From: Cylicocyclus nassatus
Lineage: Eukaryota; Nematoda; Chromadorea; Rhabditida; Strongylidae
Direction of reading: 5' to 3'
Assembly (NCBI GenBank): GCA_958299035.1
Contig: CATQJL010000223.1
Location: forward strand, 51,008,302-51,072,301
DNA: 64,000 nt
The position numbers and the translations under genes were made by a program. This document shows positions 1 through 13,850 of this stretch, one piece after another. A model generated the notes under the pieces. The model saw nothing but the letters and a program-made list of their open reading frames with translations. It was not told the origin of the DNA and made no database searches. Numbering within the stretch: position 1 is the stretch's first letter; each line of letters begins with the position of its first letter.

Positions 1-209
1 GGAGAAATGGAATTGAAAGCAAATTTGTTCATAAGCTACGCTTATTGTACGCTGTGTAAAGCGAGTTTTGAGCAAGCTCGCGACCAGAATTGTAAAACTA
101 CAGGTCACTGGCTGGAATGAAGGAGAGACAGATTGTTTGACAGCTATGATGACCACTGTGCATATGAAATGATAGAATACAAAATCTTCACTTTTCCTAC
201 GGAAATATC

Positions 210-3200
210 CTATGAGGTATCCATTGTCTCCGTGCTTTCCATCATCTCGTCATTTGCTTGTTCCCTTTCAGCGTGAGTCCGCCTGGAAATAAGACTTTTA
301 ATGTAAAAAAATGCAAGTCAGAGGAAAAAAGATGAATGCTGGATGTATTTTGTGTGCCCAAGGTTCCCATGTGAACCAGCGTGCGTACGTGGTGCGACGC
401 TGCCTTTCGCTCTTTTTGACAGGTTTCTTCTGAGATTTAAACGGAACTGCACGAGGTTAACACGTTCAAAAAAGCGAAAGGCAGCGAGATGATGTGGTAC
501 CTGTGGGAATCTTGCTGGGGAACAAACGATATATCTTGGCAAAATACTGTTTCTGATTGTGATAGATTGAATCAAGTAGCAAAACGAGTATGTTTGTAGT
601 TTAGGTGCGAAGATAAAAGCATGCAAACAAATTTATACTCACCAGCTCTCAATATTATCAAGGACCATTTTGGCTAAATAGCGCACAGGTTCGGTAGTTC
701 TTTGATCAGTTACGAGCTGTTCCAGTAGTGGGATTCCTCCTTCGTCAGTAACATAAGCGCAGTACCTGGAAAATACAGAACTGCTGGAACTGAGCATATT
801 TTAACACATGATAACAAAAACAAAAACAATGAGGATGAATATGAACTGAAATGAGATCAGCTTACTTGGCTCCATCTGTGGTTGTCAGATTAGCCAATGC
901 CCATACGGCCCAATGCTGACTAGCGTAGGCGTGCCATAAAGGCAAAAGGCGAAGAATCGGACGGAAAGATCGGTAGTTGATGAAGCGCTTGGTTTCCAGT
1001 CTCCACGACTCAGTGGCCTACAACAGTCCATTGCATTTTGAAAGCAAACCTTATTCAGATATTTACCTTGACAATGCTAGCCATGACTTGCTCTCTTCGA
1101 ACTGTCAAACAGCTCCACGCCTCTTCGCCATCGCTGACCATGTGTGCGAGAACCCCAGCGCTGTTGTAGCTGATTTCTATGGAATCCTCCACAAGATCCA
1201 GAAGAGCTCTTAAAATGCAGAATTAAACAAACGGCGAGAATGAGAGTGCTATAAACATACGAGAAAATTTTGACGTAGTCATCATTCATTAGCTGAGAAC
1301 GCAGACCATCAACTTCAGCAATATTTCCAATCAAGCCCATCATGTTGCGAACGAGCTCCCTGAAAATCCTAGTATAGTTTACAACGCTTCAAAAAAAAAA
1401 CAGGACTAGGTGAAAAGTCCCTGCTGAGGAACAACAATGACGGTTATGAAGAAAGAAGATTCGAAACTGACCTTTCATTTCGGAATGCGTCAAAGCACAT
1501 ATGGAACAGATGTAGACCATCAGCCCTCAAGAAACGTTCACAGTTTACTGGTGTTTCGTCTGAAATATGACGAACATAAATTGTTGGGATGACTCAAACA
1601 CAGATGTTCGTACCAGAAACGTGATTACAAAGTGATGAACATACCAGTGATGTTCCAGAGGAAACTCCATCCAACCTCCATGACGTCATCGCAAACATTT
1701 GTCGTGAGCTTTCGTCGAATTTGATCAAGAATCATCTGAATATTAGCTTTAGGTAATTACCAGAAATCATACACAGAATATTCGAGAAAAAACCGCTAGA
1801 AATTCAAGACATACCTCGATAGCTCCAAAGCTGCCTACTTGAACTTTCTGATCACCTTCGACATGGCATGCCATAGAGTTTAGAAGGAATACCACGATAC
1901 GTTGGGTCAGATTATCAGCATTATGATGTTGCAAGACCGTCACCAGCAAGATAGCCAGTCGGCTTAAAAATACCAATTGATCTCTTACACCGAGGTCATA
2001 ACAATAACAGCGGAAAGAAAAACTCAAGAGAACAGCTTCGATATAAAAAACTGACCTATAATCAAATAAGATCTCTTGGGGAATTTCAAACTGGCACAAT
2101 GACAAACAGCAGTTCCTGACCATGACTTGTTCCTCCATGTGTGTCTCCATTCCTATGAAATGTAGTCAGATATTGTGAGGCTTTTACACATAGCAATAAT
2201 AACTTACCGCTGAGAAGCGCGCTAACAACCCTTTTCTTGGTGTCACGATTCATAGCAACCTTTCTGATAATGTAGAACAAACTAGCAGAGCCCGCGATTT
2301 GGAGAGTACTGTCTTCAAGATGATTCTGCATGGCATTCAAGACCAGATGGAGCGCTTCAGTGTGACGAACCTTAAAAAAAGAAAATATCGTCGCAGATGA
2401 CTGAGGAAAACGCGGTCAGCAGATAAAAAAGAACAACAAACAACAGAACAAGTACAGGATCTGCTCACCAACGGATTGCTATTTCCAAATCGATAAAGTT
2501 GATAACTTTCGTTCAGAACAGATTGCAGGAGACCAGCTCGATCTTTGTACATTTGGAGAGCCATAATTACCTGGAAGAGCAAACTACAATTCGATGCTAA
2601 AGAAGAACTATATGCATGAACATACCTGATCCTCATTAGCATCGCCAGATATGTGCTTTGCAGGAATTTCACCGAAATGGCTAGCGTTCTCGCAATTGAA
2701 TAGTCCAATGAAGTCCAGTGGCTTGCTGAGGAATCGCAATCCAACTATGTCCGAACGTACATTGCCTTGGCTGGAAAGATAATAATCGACACAATCTCAG
2801 TAAAAAAAATCAGGATGCTCAACGCACTGCATATCAGGCTTAACGGGCCAATCCTTGGGAGTCGGTTGTGCGGCTAGATTGGTCGATGAGATATCCAGAC
2901 AGGTCAGCTCTTTCAGGTTGGTAACTATTTTGTGCAATGCAGTAACTGGTCTTGGGTAAAGTCCTGTATCCCGCGATGATTGAGACAAGTCAAGAAACCT
3001 ACAAAGCGCAACCTTTTATTCGCAATTCACTACAATTTGTCTAGAACACTATACTCAGCAACTCAGTTCAAAAAGCAAGTGCTAAATACCTCAATTCCGA
3101 CATGGTTATGATGCTATCAATGGCCCGATACAAGTCAGGCACGTCGAACAGTATAAGCGTAGTCAGGTGAAGCGGATGAATGCATCTGAGATCTTCCAAC

Positions 3201-4574
3201 TGAAAGTGTAGAGGGTGTGAAATAGTGTGCAAGCAATCCCCTTCATATTCTTGACACTTACTCTATTCCAATACGAGAGATCAAGCGTTGTCAAATCCTT
3301 CAATGGGTCAAACACACGGCGTAGCAGATCATTTGGAGATGTCTCCTCGTCTTCCGGGAATTTCTTCACCTAAATCACCGTTCTCAGCACCAATTCAAAG
3401 AAAGCAAGTAAGATAAATAGATGTGAATTGACCAAAGCATGCTATACCTTGGGTAGGGCAAGCGTAGTTACTCCCGGACATCGCGATGTAAATACTGGCG
3501 GCTCTCGCTCCTCTTCCTCCTCCAAAGCTTTTTCCTCAGCGTCAGTCGACATTCCATTAGGTCCACTAGTCGAGCATCTGAAGAACGTGCATCTGACAAG
3601 GAGCAAAATCAAAGTGGCCACGACATTAGAACTACTGTAACACTAACCCTTCAAAAACTGGCTGCTGTTGATTCGAATGTGATGGCAATGATGGTCCTCC
3701 TCTGTTTTCACGCAATCCTAGCATTCCCTCCCCTTCCAAGTCTTCCTCACCCAAGACGGGTACGTTACGAGTGTCCATGCTTGCAACACCGACCTTCCTG
3801 AAAATAGGACTTTCACCATATAATCCACGTTACGTTAACAGACTGAAGAGGAAATTGTACGCTACAAATGAAGCATGTAAATAAGGACCTGCGTGGAGGA
3901 GGACGGCTCAGTAGTTCCATAGATGTCATTTTGAGAGATCGCAGGTTGGGAAATGCTACATTTCGTTGGTCCAAAAGCGCGTTTGTTTCATCGGAAATGC
4001 CCTGGAAATTGCTAACATAAGCAAAAGGGAACAAACTGCTATTGAACAGAATGTGGACAAACCTTCACATTAGTCAGGTCTAACTGCGTTATGCCACTTT
4101 GGTGAGCTTCTAGTAGATCAGCTAGTAGAGAATCCGTCAAATCTGCTCCAGTCAGATCAAGGTGCGACAATGGTAGTCTAGATGAGTCGCACCATGCTCG
4201 CAATGCCTCTGCCGCAACAGGCTCTTTCTAAATGTTGAAATGCACAATTAAAGGGCAATGATATTCGCAGAAAAAAAAGAAATTCAATAGTTTCTGAGCG
4301 GCTCAAAAAGCACTGCAGTTATATCAAACAAAATATGCTTACTGATCGTTGCCATTCTTCCTTTTTCTTGTTGAACAATGAATGGCTAACAGGCAAAGGC
4401 AAATGCATTTTCAGCACAACATCCTGCAAGGAAATTTTTTTCGAAAATCATTTTCTGTATGCATAACTGTACATGCACTATATTCACCTGGAGTTGAGTC
4501 TTCTGGCACAGGACGCCGGCCGACAAGTCTCGCAACGACGGCGCCGACAACGCGACGTCTTCACCCGCTGTCAT
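210..4574 (-). CDS. zer-1: ZER-1, leucine-rich/armadillo substrate receptor of a CUL2 E3 ubiquitin ligase
   Basis: Twenty-one exons on the minus strand join in frame into 850 codons plus stop: 4574-4488, 4423-4343, 4227-4063, 4001-3889, 3797-3648, 3592-3448, 3369-3262, 3199-3090, 2998-2828, 2770-2626, 2570-2469, 2370-2208, 2152-2056, 1962-1815, 1735-1645, 1559-1472, 1359-1261, 1208-1067, 1017-866, 765-643, 282-210. Residues about 57-320 are leucine-rich repeats, and about 425-825 are armadillo-like helices. Diagnostic stretches include WNITDETPVNC, GLIGNIAEV, INYRSFRPILRLLP, SQHWAVWAL and the extreme C-terminal MDTS, all shared with animal ZER1 rather than ZYG11. The family acts as a CUL2-elongin substrate receptor that recognises N-terminal degrons, notably N-terminal glycine. 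Residues about 150-247 form a low-complexity acidic, Ser/Gln-rich insert between repeats, which makes the protein longer than the ~766-residue human one. Exon 9 uses a weak donor (GTGCGT) chosen because it keeps frame. The paralogue zyg-11 is the alternative, but the C-terminus favours zer-1. Confidence 0.93.
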
Positions 4575-4590
4575 ACGCCTGAAATAGACG
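4575..4590 (-). promoter_or_regulatory. probable trans-splice acceptor just before the zer-1 start codon
   Basis: On the minus strand a TTTCAG acceptor ends four bases upstream of the ATG at 4574. No in-frame coding exon is evident further upstream. An acceptor almost touching the start codon is the usual arrangement for nematode spliced-leader addition. A non-coding first exon joined by ordinary cis-splicing would look the same, so this is inference. Confidence 0.45.
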
Positions 4591-7500
4591 TGATCACTAC
4601 AACGAGTGTTTGCTAAAACGCGAACACATGCGTCTAAAAACAAGTTCAAGGAGATTTGCGATCTTAGATTTGGAGCTTTACCGCTAACTACTCTAAAACC
4701 AGATTGATTCAGAAAAAGATAACAGCAACAGCACTGTCAAGCAATCTTCTCTTGATATACGTAAAAGTGCGGTTGTGCTGCAGAAATGATCTGTGGTAGC
4801 ATAAATAAAAAAAGGCGATTACGAGACTACTCGTTCTGGATTTATCACTTCCACACTTCCTTTCTCTTCTCAAATCAAACAGGAATAACTCAGAAATGAA
4901 TCAATATTGCAACTAGGTTGATGTGACAAAAATATTCCAGTTGCATCGCTTGTAAGGTTTCAGGCGCTTTTCAATGCGGGTTTTTTCTCTTCCAGCCAAC
5001 AGTGGTTCCAAGCAAATGTTGAAACTTGAGGATATGCAAAACTCCATTCAACTGCGAACTTACCCGTTAGGAGGTATATATGAACAAAAATAGATTCAAC
5101 AAATAACTATTCTACGGAACAGGCACGTCGAAATGACACCAGCTGCTATTCTTTAAAAAACTACATCGAGCTGGTTCAATTTGATCTTTTAGCACAGTAA
5201 TTAATGTCACAGAGTCGTCATAGCGCAAGGAGCTTTATGTGCTCAGAAGGGGCTTCTATGACAGTTGTGCGCAGCTGTGCTTTCATGTAGAGCAGATTCT
5301 TTGAGTGCTCACGTCTGCTAACAGGCGATGTACTTCTCAGATCATCTCGTCTCACATTGTCGACTGCCGACTGATGGAAGATGAGGGCAAGAGAAACAAA
5401 ACTGAGGAGAGTTCATAGCATACAGAACATATGCTATGTGCACTACGATGATTAGACTACAACTAGGCTAGGTGTGTGAGATCTAAAGTACGAGACACTT
5501 GGTTGTCAAACGAAAAACCTCGTGTAAAATGTTTACTGGCTTTGGCTCGTGATTCGCATTTCGCACTCTTGAAAATGACTTTAGAGCGAAGTGAGAAAAA
5601 ACTTCACACTTCAAAAAAAAATGCAGAAAACCGCTTCCATCAAATGCCTGACAGAGATGTCGTCGATTTACACACAACAAAGCAAAGCAGCACTAATTGA
5701 ACTTACGTTTCATCGATAAAGTGGAAGAATGGGGAAACCTCGAGCAACATTTCCCCTCAGTGCTTAATTTCACAAATGCTATCTATAGTCCAGTTGTAGC
5801 TGCTGATGTGCGTAATTTGCACAACAGTGAATATACCCGAGGTGGCCTGAACGCTTGCTTGTTTAGAAGTAACCTACAATGAAAAACAAACTATTAAGAC
5901 TTCTCAAAGCGCTTGACCTAAAATAAAACCTGAACTGATAATTGCAAAAAAAACATTTGTAAAAAAACACAGCTGAAAAATGTGGGTCCGCTCCTTCAAC
6001 CGGGCCTGCATGATGCATGATGGACACATTAGCAGCTAGACTGAGTCAACTATCCAGCCGTATAAAACGCAAATTTCCGCTGGGAATAATCAAGGGGTAA
6101 ACGAGGGCTGCAATTGTGCGCAGAAGAAAAAAGACTACGGAAGATCCTTATGAAAGACTCCGACGAGAAAATGTAAAAATGTGAATTCCATTCATTTTCA
6201 CAAACTGACCGAGTACCTCGATGTGATCATCATCCAAAGATGACACTGTTGAAGCGTGCACGAAAAACGAAGTGTACGTTGTTTCCAACGAGAACATACG
6301 ACTCGATGACTGAGGCTGCCGACACAAAAATGACTTTCGGTGGATAATCACCACAGATCAGCTGATCTGATATGACCGCGTGAGACAACCGCTCACACTT
6401 GTGCAAGGAAAAACAGAGGGAACCAGAAAACTACATCTGCAGGGCCAGCAGACATGCAACATCTGTGCACCAGCTATTCTTGTGCATCTATGTAAACGTC
6501 GGCCACAACGTGCGGAGTTGAAAAACAAAGGTCTCAGCCTCCGTAGACAAACACTGCGATCCATCTCGTTAGGTGGTGGAACGCGCCAACAATAACTGGA
6601 TGAATAGGGGATTTGGACAACGGTCACTTTTAGCCGTTGCAGGAGATTAAAATAAATAATAGATCAAGAACAGCTGATGAGTAAAGCGTTCTCACGCAAG
6701 GCATAGTAATTAAACTGGGCAGTGAAGTGTTTTTTTTTGTTGAGAAAATTATTTCACGCCGAGACACACATGGAGCGAACAAGTTCTAGCAAACATCTGC
6801 TGCAAGCACAACTTTTTTGTACGTATATGACCTTGACTAGCTTCGAAAGCAACGCTTCCGCTCTTGAACGAAACAAGTCCAACAGAACCGAGAATTGAGA
6901 TGAATGAATGACTTCTTTAATAACCACCAAGAGGCACAGTGAAACTGATTACTTCGAAGATTACAGCTGCCATTTTCTCAAGGTTAACACCTATGACTAC
7001 ATTTCGATGCTACAAAGAAGTTATGCAGAGATCGATTACTGCAGCAATGAGAGATATTCACATGTGGAGGCGCAAGAAACACGGAGTTTACTGCATCTCG
7101 TACATCGAAGACAGCGACAGAGAAATGCGAGAGGGAGACGCAGAAGATTTAGTGATAATAACATAATAAAAAGGGTTGTTAAGCCCTTTCAGCAAACGCC
7201 TACAGCTCACTTGTTCCGCATATTTGTCCTACTCCCTCTCGACTTTCTATCTCTTTCTCCCCAATCAATGTGATAGAAATTCGTCACAGTCGATAGCGTG
7301 ATTCACGCACACGCACACTCGCTCGAAACGTGTGGGACATTTATGGCCTACATTCCACAGAACAAGATAACAGAGAAGCTTTCAAAAATTAGACGGCCGA
7401 AAAAAATCCAAAAAATAACCTCTTCAGCGTAAACGCATGCTAACAAAAAAATTGTTGCGAATGAAAAGCCGTAACGCCCACAAATTAGAAAAATTATCAG

Positions 7501-9898
7501 CTAGTTGGCGCCAGTTTCAGACCTCCAGCACAACCCAGCCCACCCAACGAACTATAACTCAATAGCATTGACATCAACTTCACACCAACAGGTGCTCTCC
7601 CAAATTTTATATTGAAAAAAAAAACTCTTCCTTTACTAAAAAGTCTTCTATCACCGCAACTGCTTATATCTCAATTTTCTAAACAAAGCTATCAAGGCTA
7701 GAATGAAGTATGAATCCTAGCAGTGAGGAAACGGCTCTAATGTGAATTGCGATATTCATGAAAGAGGTAGGAGGAGTAATGTGTAACAATAGACGGCCCT
7801 CACACCGGAATGTAATTTTTGATTTGGAAATTGTTATATTTTTAGGACTCCCTCAAAAACAATAAAACAAATTAAATTTGCTCTTAGTATTAATAAATTA
7901 AAATTTTTTTCACTAATTAAAACTACACCATAAATAAAAATTATAATGTGTTTACGCACATCCGTGCCACTCGTCTCCCATATGATTAGCCTCCGAAAAG
8001 TACCAATAACGAAAGTGCAAGTTCAATCGCGCAAAGAAGAGTCACGAGATCGATCATTCACCGAACTTATTTTTGACTCAAATGGTCAACAACGCTAGGC
8101 TTTACTACCTATAACCGAAAAGAGCGAAATGTAGGTAAATTAGGATTTTGGCACAGCACAATGAATTCACCAATTCGAGGTGAAATCGCTCTCAAAACAA
8201 TTCATGTGCGGGAAATTTTCCACACACTTGATTAATCACCAACAGCAATCACGTTCAAAATGCAAGTGGTTCTCATTATATTTTTGAATGAGCCATATTC
8301 CGGAATTTTTGCATACAAAGCTGTGACGAATGTGGTCGCACCAGTTAGGTGGTAGATTAGCTAGCACGCAACAACGTGTATTTAAGTGGCTTTTCGAGAT
8401 TCCTACCAACAATTCACGAAAGCAGCCACTTACGCAAAGTCTTGATTGTGTGCTGGGCTTCAGCACATTCATAGAAATGAAATTCATACCCAAAAAAATG
8501 AGGCAAACGCCCATTTATATCGCAATTGCCATATCTACGTCATGTAGTTGCTAGCGTCAATGTAGAATAGTATGACGCAATAGAACCCATTGACATATAA
8601 AAAAGAAACACCCATTTTTATTGCAGTTGTTGGGAAAGGACGCAATGATTAAAAATAGATATGACAAAAGGAGCGCACATTGATGAAGCCGATCGACGAC
8701 CCGGTTCAGATGCGAAAAAGATGATGAACAATCAACAAAAGATGCCCCGTCCAACTGGAGACAAAAGGAGATGAATGATTGAATAATAAACCCGCAATAG
8801 TAATATAAAAAAATAAAACTGCAGGCTGCCTATTAATGACCATCACCTTTGAGTCTGCTCTTTAGTGATAATCAAAACGACTAATATATGGCTGGAAAAG
8901 CCCAAAATAGATGATGGCCTAGCTAGTTATAGGACCGAGAGAGATGCTAGCAAATATAGCCTGATCCTTGAGTACGCAACCAAACGGATTTCGAGACAAA
9001 AACAATAATTAGAGCGCGCGATTTGCGCCTACGCGCTTCAGTTTTCTGTTCTCTTTTTCGAGCGCAGCAGATGCATTCGCTCGCACACAATGCATTTATT
9101 AGCCTTGAATATCATAATGCTGAGCTAGAAAGGATACCCTTGTTCACTGAATCTTCACAGCCAAGTTATTCTGCTAGATTACCTTCACATCACTGGAATG
9201 ATGAAAAAGGGGTACTCAAAAAATGCTAATCTGAGCTCCGGTTGACTTTGCACTGTGACGTATGTGAAAAGATAAGGATGTTTAGGAGACGATGTCCGAA
9301 AGAAGTAAAAGCGGAATGTATAAAGAATGGCCATAAACAGTCTCCTTATAATGTCTCAAATGCATGTGATAAAATTTTTTGCGCATGAGTACACCATAGA
9401 ACTACTGTTCAATCAAACGCGATTAAAAGCACCACAACAGGCCTTTGATGTGCCTGGTAATTACATCAGATGAGTTCTATACAAAAAAAATTAGAAGTCA
9501 TTTTTGTGCACAAAAAGTCTTTTTCGGTAAATAACCTGTCCTTGACTGAATTACGAAATCTGATCTTAGCTGAATTCTTACATTAGATTCATAGTAAGTA
9601 TACATATGGAATGCTGTAATATCAGTGTGAACATAGCAAGTAAAAAAACGCGTTTCACAATATTTTTGCTCAGCAGTAACTACTACTTGGTTGCGACGAT
9701 AACAACGCAGGACTCTGAGGTACCCATTTCATTTTGAATAACTGTCGTAATCAGTCATTTGTCAGCATGAGGCAGCAACATGCGTTGACTAGCAGACCCA
9801 TTCGAGTAGGGAAAGCATTAGAACGAGGTGGATGGACGAACAAAGGCGTAATCGGGACTCACGTGACGGCGCGGGATCGAAAGAGAATGCGGGCTGTG
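4591..9898. other. AT-rich intergenic stretch, no supported gene
   Basis: About 5.3 kb upstream of zer-1. Open frames are short, overlap on both strands, and lack recognisable domains or coherent splice sites. Sequence near 4680-4880 may hold zer-1 promoter elements, but none is identifiable. A poor AT-rich block lies at about 7800-7950. Nothing else could be supported. Confidence 0.6.
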
Positions 9899-10170
9899 AT
9901 GGCTGACAGAAAATATCGACCGATTTTGATCGATATATAGATTGACTTGTAAGCAAAACAGGTTTTTGCTATGTCTAAAACATAACCGCTTCTACGAGCT
10001 GAAAACTGATACAATGTTATAACTGACAAAATTGTTCCACTTACAAAGCATAACATTCTCACACACATCTCAATCAAAATTGCTCGAAGAGTGTTTTCAA
10101 CTGATACAAACTTGTTTTGTTTACATTTCAATCTATAAATTGATCGAAATCGATCGTTATTGTCAGCCAT
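9899..10170. repeat. fold-back element with ~60-bp inverted ends
   Basis: The left end begins ATGGCTGACA and the right end is its imperfect inverse (TGTCAGCCAT). Complementarity continues for about 60 bp through a block of ATCGAT-like motifs and a TGTAARCAAAACA motif. There is no coding capacity. It looks like a MITE-type insertion; the superfamily is not determined. Confidence 0.6.
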
Positions 10171-12960
10171 GGCATCCTCGCATTTTTTGTGTAGATCACG
10201 CGACATGAAAGTCAGAGCTCTAGCTCACAAAACCTTCACAAAATGCTAGTTGAAATCCCCAGAAAAAAATCGATGCAAAGAAATTCGATATGGACACAGC
10301 AAGGTCACTCGCTGGCAGATTTTGTTGCCTTCGAGTTCAGGGTCCCCAAGAAGTACTTTGTGCGTGACATTTCTGCCATGCTCTCAGTGCACTTCGTCAT
10401 TGTGAAGACTTGAAAACATCTGAGAATTCTGGGCTCCGATGTCGCTGCTCATAATACACTACGGAGAGCAGATAAGTGCAACTGGCAAAGCAGTTCCGAC
10501 AGTGCGAGCAGAGGTCACACACCGGAGAACATGTGATTATAGCAATTTGGATTTGCATTAGAGGGAACAAAAGTGCAGCATCGCACGAGAATAAAAACTT
10601 CTCGAAAGGTAGAACAGAGAAAATTCGTGAAAATATCTTTATAGCAACTATCTGTCATGGCGCGATAATAAGGTGGCTGGAAAATTGCTAAAATACGCAA
10701 AAGTAAAAATCTACTACTCTTTTTGACGAAAAAAATCTCGCTAACTTTATTTAACCTGATAATTCCAAATCTGATTTCGCTGGTTTACCTAAGGAAGTTT
10801 ATACGGCAAGCGAACGCAAAATGATTTGGTACGCTAGCGTCCTTTTCTCGGCTTACGGTGGATATACAGTAGAAGCTTGAAAAGTCCATTTGCTCAAAAG
10901 TCAGCTAGGGAGGGTTACAAGCATGCTGATTACGATTATGGTGTTAACTGTGCATGAAGGACCTTTTGTGTGACTAAAGTGGGTGATGCAGCATGTACAC
11001 AAACATCACTTCGCAAAAAAACCTTTTCGGGCGCTATCGGTATGTAATCGTAAACGCCCTGTTGAGATATCACTCTAGACAAAGTTTTACATACAGTGAT
11101 TTTTTAAGACAATGAGGTATACCGTAACAATATCCCCAACAACCTTCTTGGTTAATAATTCAAATGAGAGAGGATCTACTGGGTTTCGTCAGTTGAAATA
11201 GTTTTATTTATTTATTGTAAAGCTTGGAAGCAAGAGCTTGCAAGGCTGCTCTCACAAAAAAAAATGTGATCATTTTGCACAAGCATTACTGGTCGCTCTT
11301 TGTCACGGAGCTAGAACATTCCTGCCTCGAAGCGCAAAATCAATAAAGTTGGCTGCAATGAACACTTTCGAGAATAAAGCAATTCATTCGCAGAATTTGA
11401 CAAGCGTTCCGCATGTTACGCAAATGAAAAGAGATGAAAAGATCCATGTGCAGAAGCGGCATGTACGATGCTCGATCGATAGCAGTCATGACCGCAGCGC
11501 ATGACATTCGCTGCCACCGCGAAGCGAAAATGGCAATAAAAAAAACTCCACGTTCATATAAGGCAAGAAAGTTAAAAACTTGAATGATAGAACAAACTTA
11601 TGCAGTCACCACCTGGAACAAAAATAATTTTGCTACGTTGAACAATTCCAACATTACGACCGCAAATGCGGAACATCTGTTGGAAACTACGCCGACTTCA
11701 AAGTGATTTATCGCGTGTTCCACGAAAAATCGGAATTCAGCTCAAACTTGGGAGTGTTTGTTTTATGAAGAAAGTAAAATCTAAACCCTCTTCTTGTTTA
11801 CACAAAAAGAAATTACTTCTAAAAGCAATGCGAAGAACCAAGCTTTGGCAATTTCAAAGAATGCGGAGCGAATGCCCACCACAAAAACTACTAAATGTTT
11901 GCTCCAATTGATTTCAAGACTGCTACATTGCTAGCAAAAATGTTGATTCAGGCGCCACAAGCAAGTTCCAGATGTTATCACAAAGCGCTATAACTCACTG
12001 AAATCGATTCAAGTTATGGTAGGCTTTGATTAACAAGAAATGGTGGAACAAAATTGGACAGACTCTTTTATCGTGTCTTGATAATCTCTAGAGAACAAGT
12101 ATGCAAACAACTGATAGCAGTTCATGTGAAGGGCGCAAATGAACAATGACATTATGAAACATTCCACGCCGCAGTTTTGGATTTAACCGGGATCTCCTAT
12201 ACAGCCAACTGTAAGTGGCAAAAAATAGCTGGTACAAATGGACGTGGGTGTTTTTTTTTTCTGGCGAGATTTTTGTACATCAAGAGTTCGTTCTGAGGTG
12301 AGAGACCCTAGAACGCTTTGCAGACGCGTGATTAACGAGTCTAAACTCGTCTTTCCATCTCAAATACTCGAGATAAGATCGGAAAGGAACACTAGTATTA
12401 CCTAGTCAGTCGCGCATGTGCAAGGCATTCCGAATCTCCTAGTCTCAAGACAAAAGCTACTGTAAAGACATTTGCGGCTGAGTATGTGAGTTTGCACACA
12501 ACGCGCGGAACCCCACGATCGCTTAGTTGTGGATGGTTGGTAAAACCGGTTTTTGTGGAAGTTTAATAGCAGTGATTGCTTACATTTACTTTAATAAACA
12601 CAGGCTCAGTAGAAAAGAAAATTATAAGACGTTTCCAGAAACTGACAACACGCATGCACCTGAGGCGTGGGATGGCACGCATGCGTGCAGTACGCACATA
12701 AAGTTATTAATGATTCGACTGTAGCAGTAGCAGCAGAAATGTGCGGTAGCAGTCTATGCAAATCCCCCTAATCCACTTGTTTACACTCGCTCAGTTAATC
12801 AAACAATCCCATCTCTGCCGTTTGACGAATTCAAAGGGACAAGGAGACAACAAGACTAAAGAAGTAACATTGTATTCACTTTACAGAAGACAAGTTAAAA
12901 ACAAGGCTACGTATCCACATGTGCAGGACTTTGCCAGAATGTTCTGAGCCAGGGAAAACT
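10171..12960. other. AT-rich intergenic stretch, no supported gene
   Basis: Short frames only, without conserved motifs or consistent splice signals. Small inversions and homopolymers occur, for example a T run near 12251. No RNA gene or transposon end was recognised. Confidence 0.55.
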
Positions 12961-13850
12961 TGCATTAAAAAAAACCGGATGATTCAGAGCCGTTGGTGGA
13001 CGGCCCGCGTCGGGTTACAAATCCTGTCGCAATCGCGATCGGATCGAATTTTTTCGGCATTGTCAATCCATCAGCTGCAAGATTGGCGAGCTGCTCTCAA
13101 TGATGCTGAGTTTCGGGTGCTGAGAAGCAAAAAAAGAAACAGGGACTCTTTCGCGAACCATGGAAGCTCCAAATGCTCCCAAGACGGAGATAAGGGGTGA
13201 AAGAGTGCGATAAAGGTGTAGAAAACAGCCGACACAGCGAATAGCGTCGAAATGGAAGGGAATAGCGGCAGAAAAGGCAGGGGAATGAATCGTGTTGGAG
13301 AGAAACGGGAGCCAGCGAAACACACGACAACGCGATCGATGTTGGCGAGCGGCGGACGGACTAAGCCCGGACGAGGGAGCGGAGGCCCTGACGACGAACA
13401 GACACAGCAGTGACCGTGCCCGTTCGGGAGACACACAGCCGCACGAAAGGACGAGTTAGGTGCTTCCATATGGAGGCGAGAAAGACGGAGAAACTTCGTC
13501 GAAGACTCGCTTTCGGATGACGCGAGTTCAGGTGCCTCGGCTGCGCGTGGGCCGATTTTCCGCCTCAGAGGAAGGTACACGTGCACTGCATGTGAACTCC
13601 GGCAACTTCAGGTGACCCGACTGTGTGGGCCGAATTTTCGGTCCAGAAGAAGATACACGTGCAGTGCACGTGAACTCCGCTGACGGTCAGCTCAGCTGAG
13701 TGCGAGCACGTGCCCCCTCCTTCGCGGAGAATGTAATTGCACGCACAAAGCCATAGCCGCGGCGGCAATCGCCGAGAGAGATGGAAGGTCGCGGACCCGG
13801 AAGTTTTTTGTGACGCGGAGGAGTCAAGGCGAAAGACTAGGTCTTTCGAA
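12961..13850. promoter_or_regulatory. GC-rich island between two AT-rich blocks
   Basis: Base composition rises sharply compared with both flanks. Overlapping frames up to 171 codons exist on the minus strand (about 13071-13586), but they are Ser/Pro/Arg-rich with no domain and look like composition artefacts. The right part contains an 80-bp tandem repeat with CACGTG-type palindromes, listed separately. The island could be a promoter, an unrecognised first exon, or an old GC-rich transposon. No choice can be made from sequence alone. Confidence 0.35.
13527..13686. repeat. two-copy imperfect 80-bp tandem repeat with CACGTG palindromes
   Basis: Copies start at 13527 and 13607 with TTCAGGTG. 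Both carry GTGGGCCGA and then TACACGTGCA followed by TGAACTCCG. In each copy the ACGTG palindrome sits within a larger near-palindrome around TGCA. CACGTG is the canonical E-box core for bHLH factors, so binding is possible but only inferred. Confidence 0.6.

Noticed and set aside
13063..13586. Overlapping 123- and 171-codon minus-strand frames
   Set aside because: GC-rich composition keeps several frames open at once. No domain, no coherent splice sites, Ser/Pro/Arg bias.
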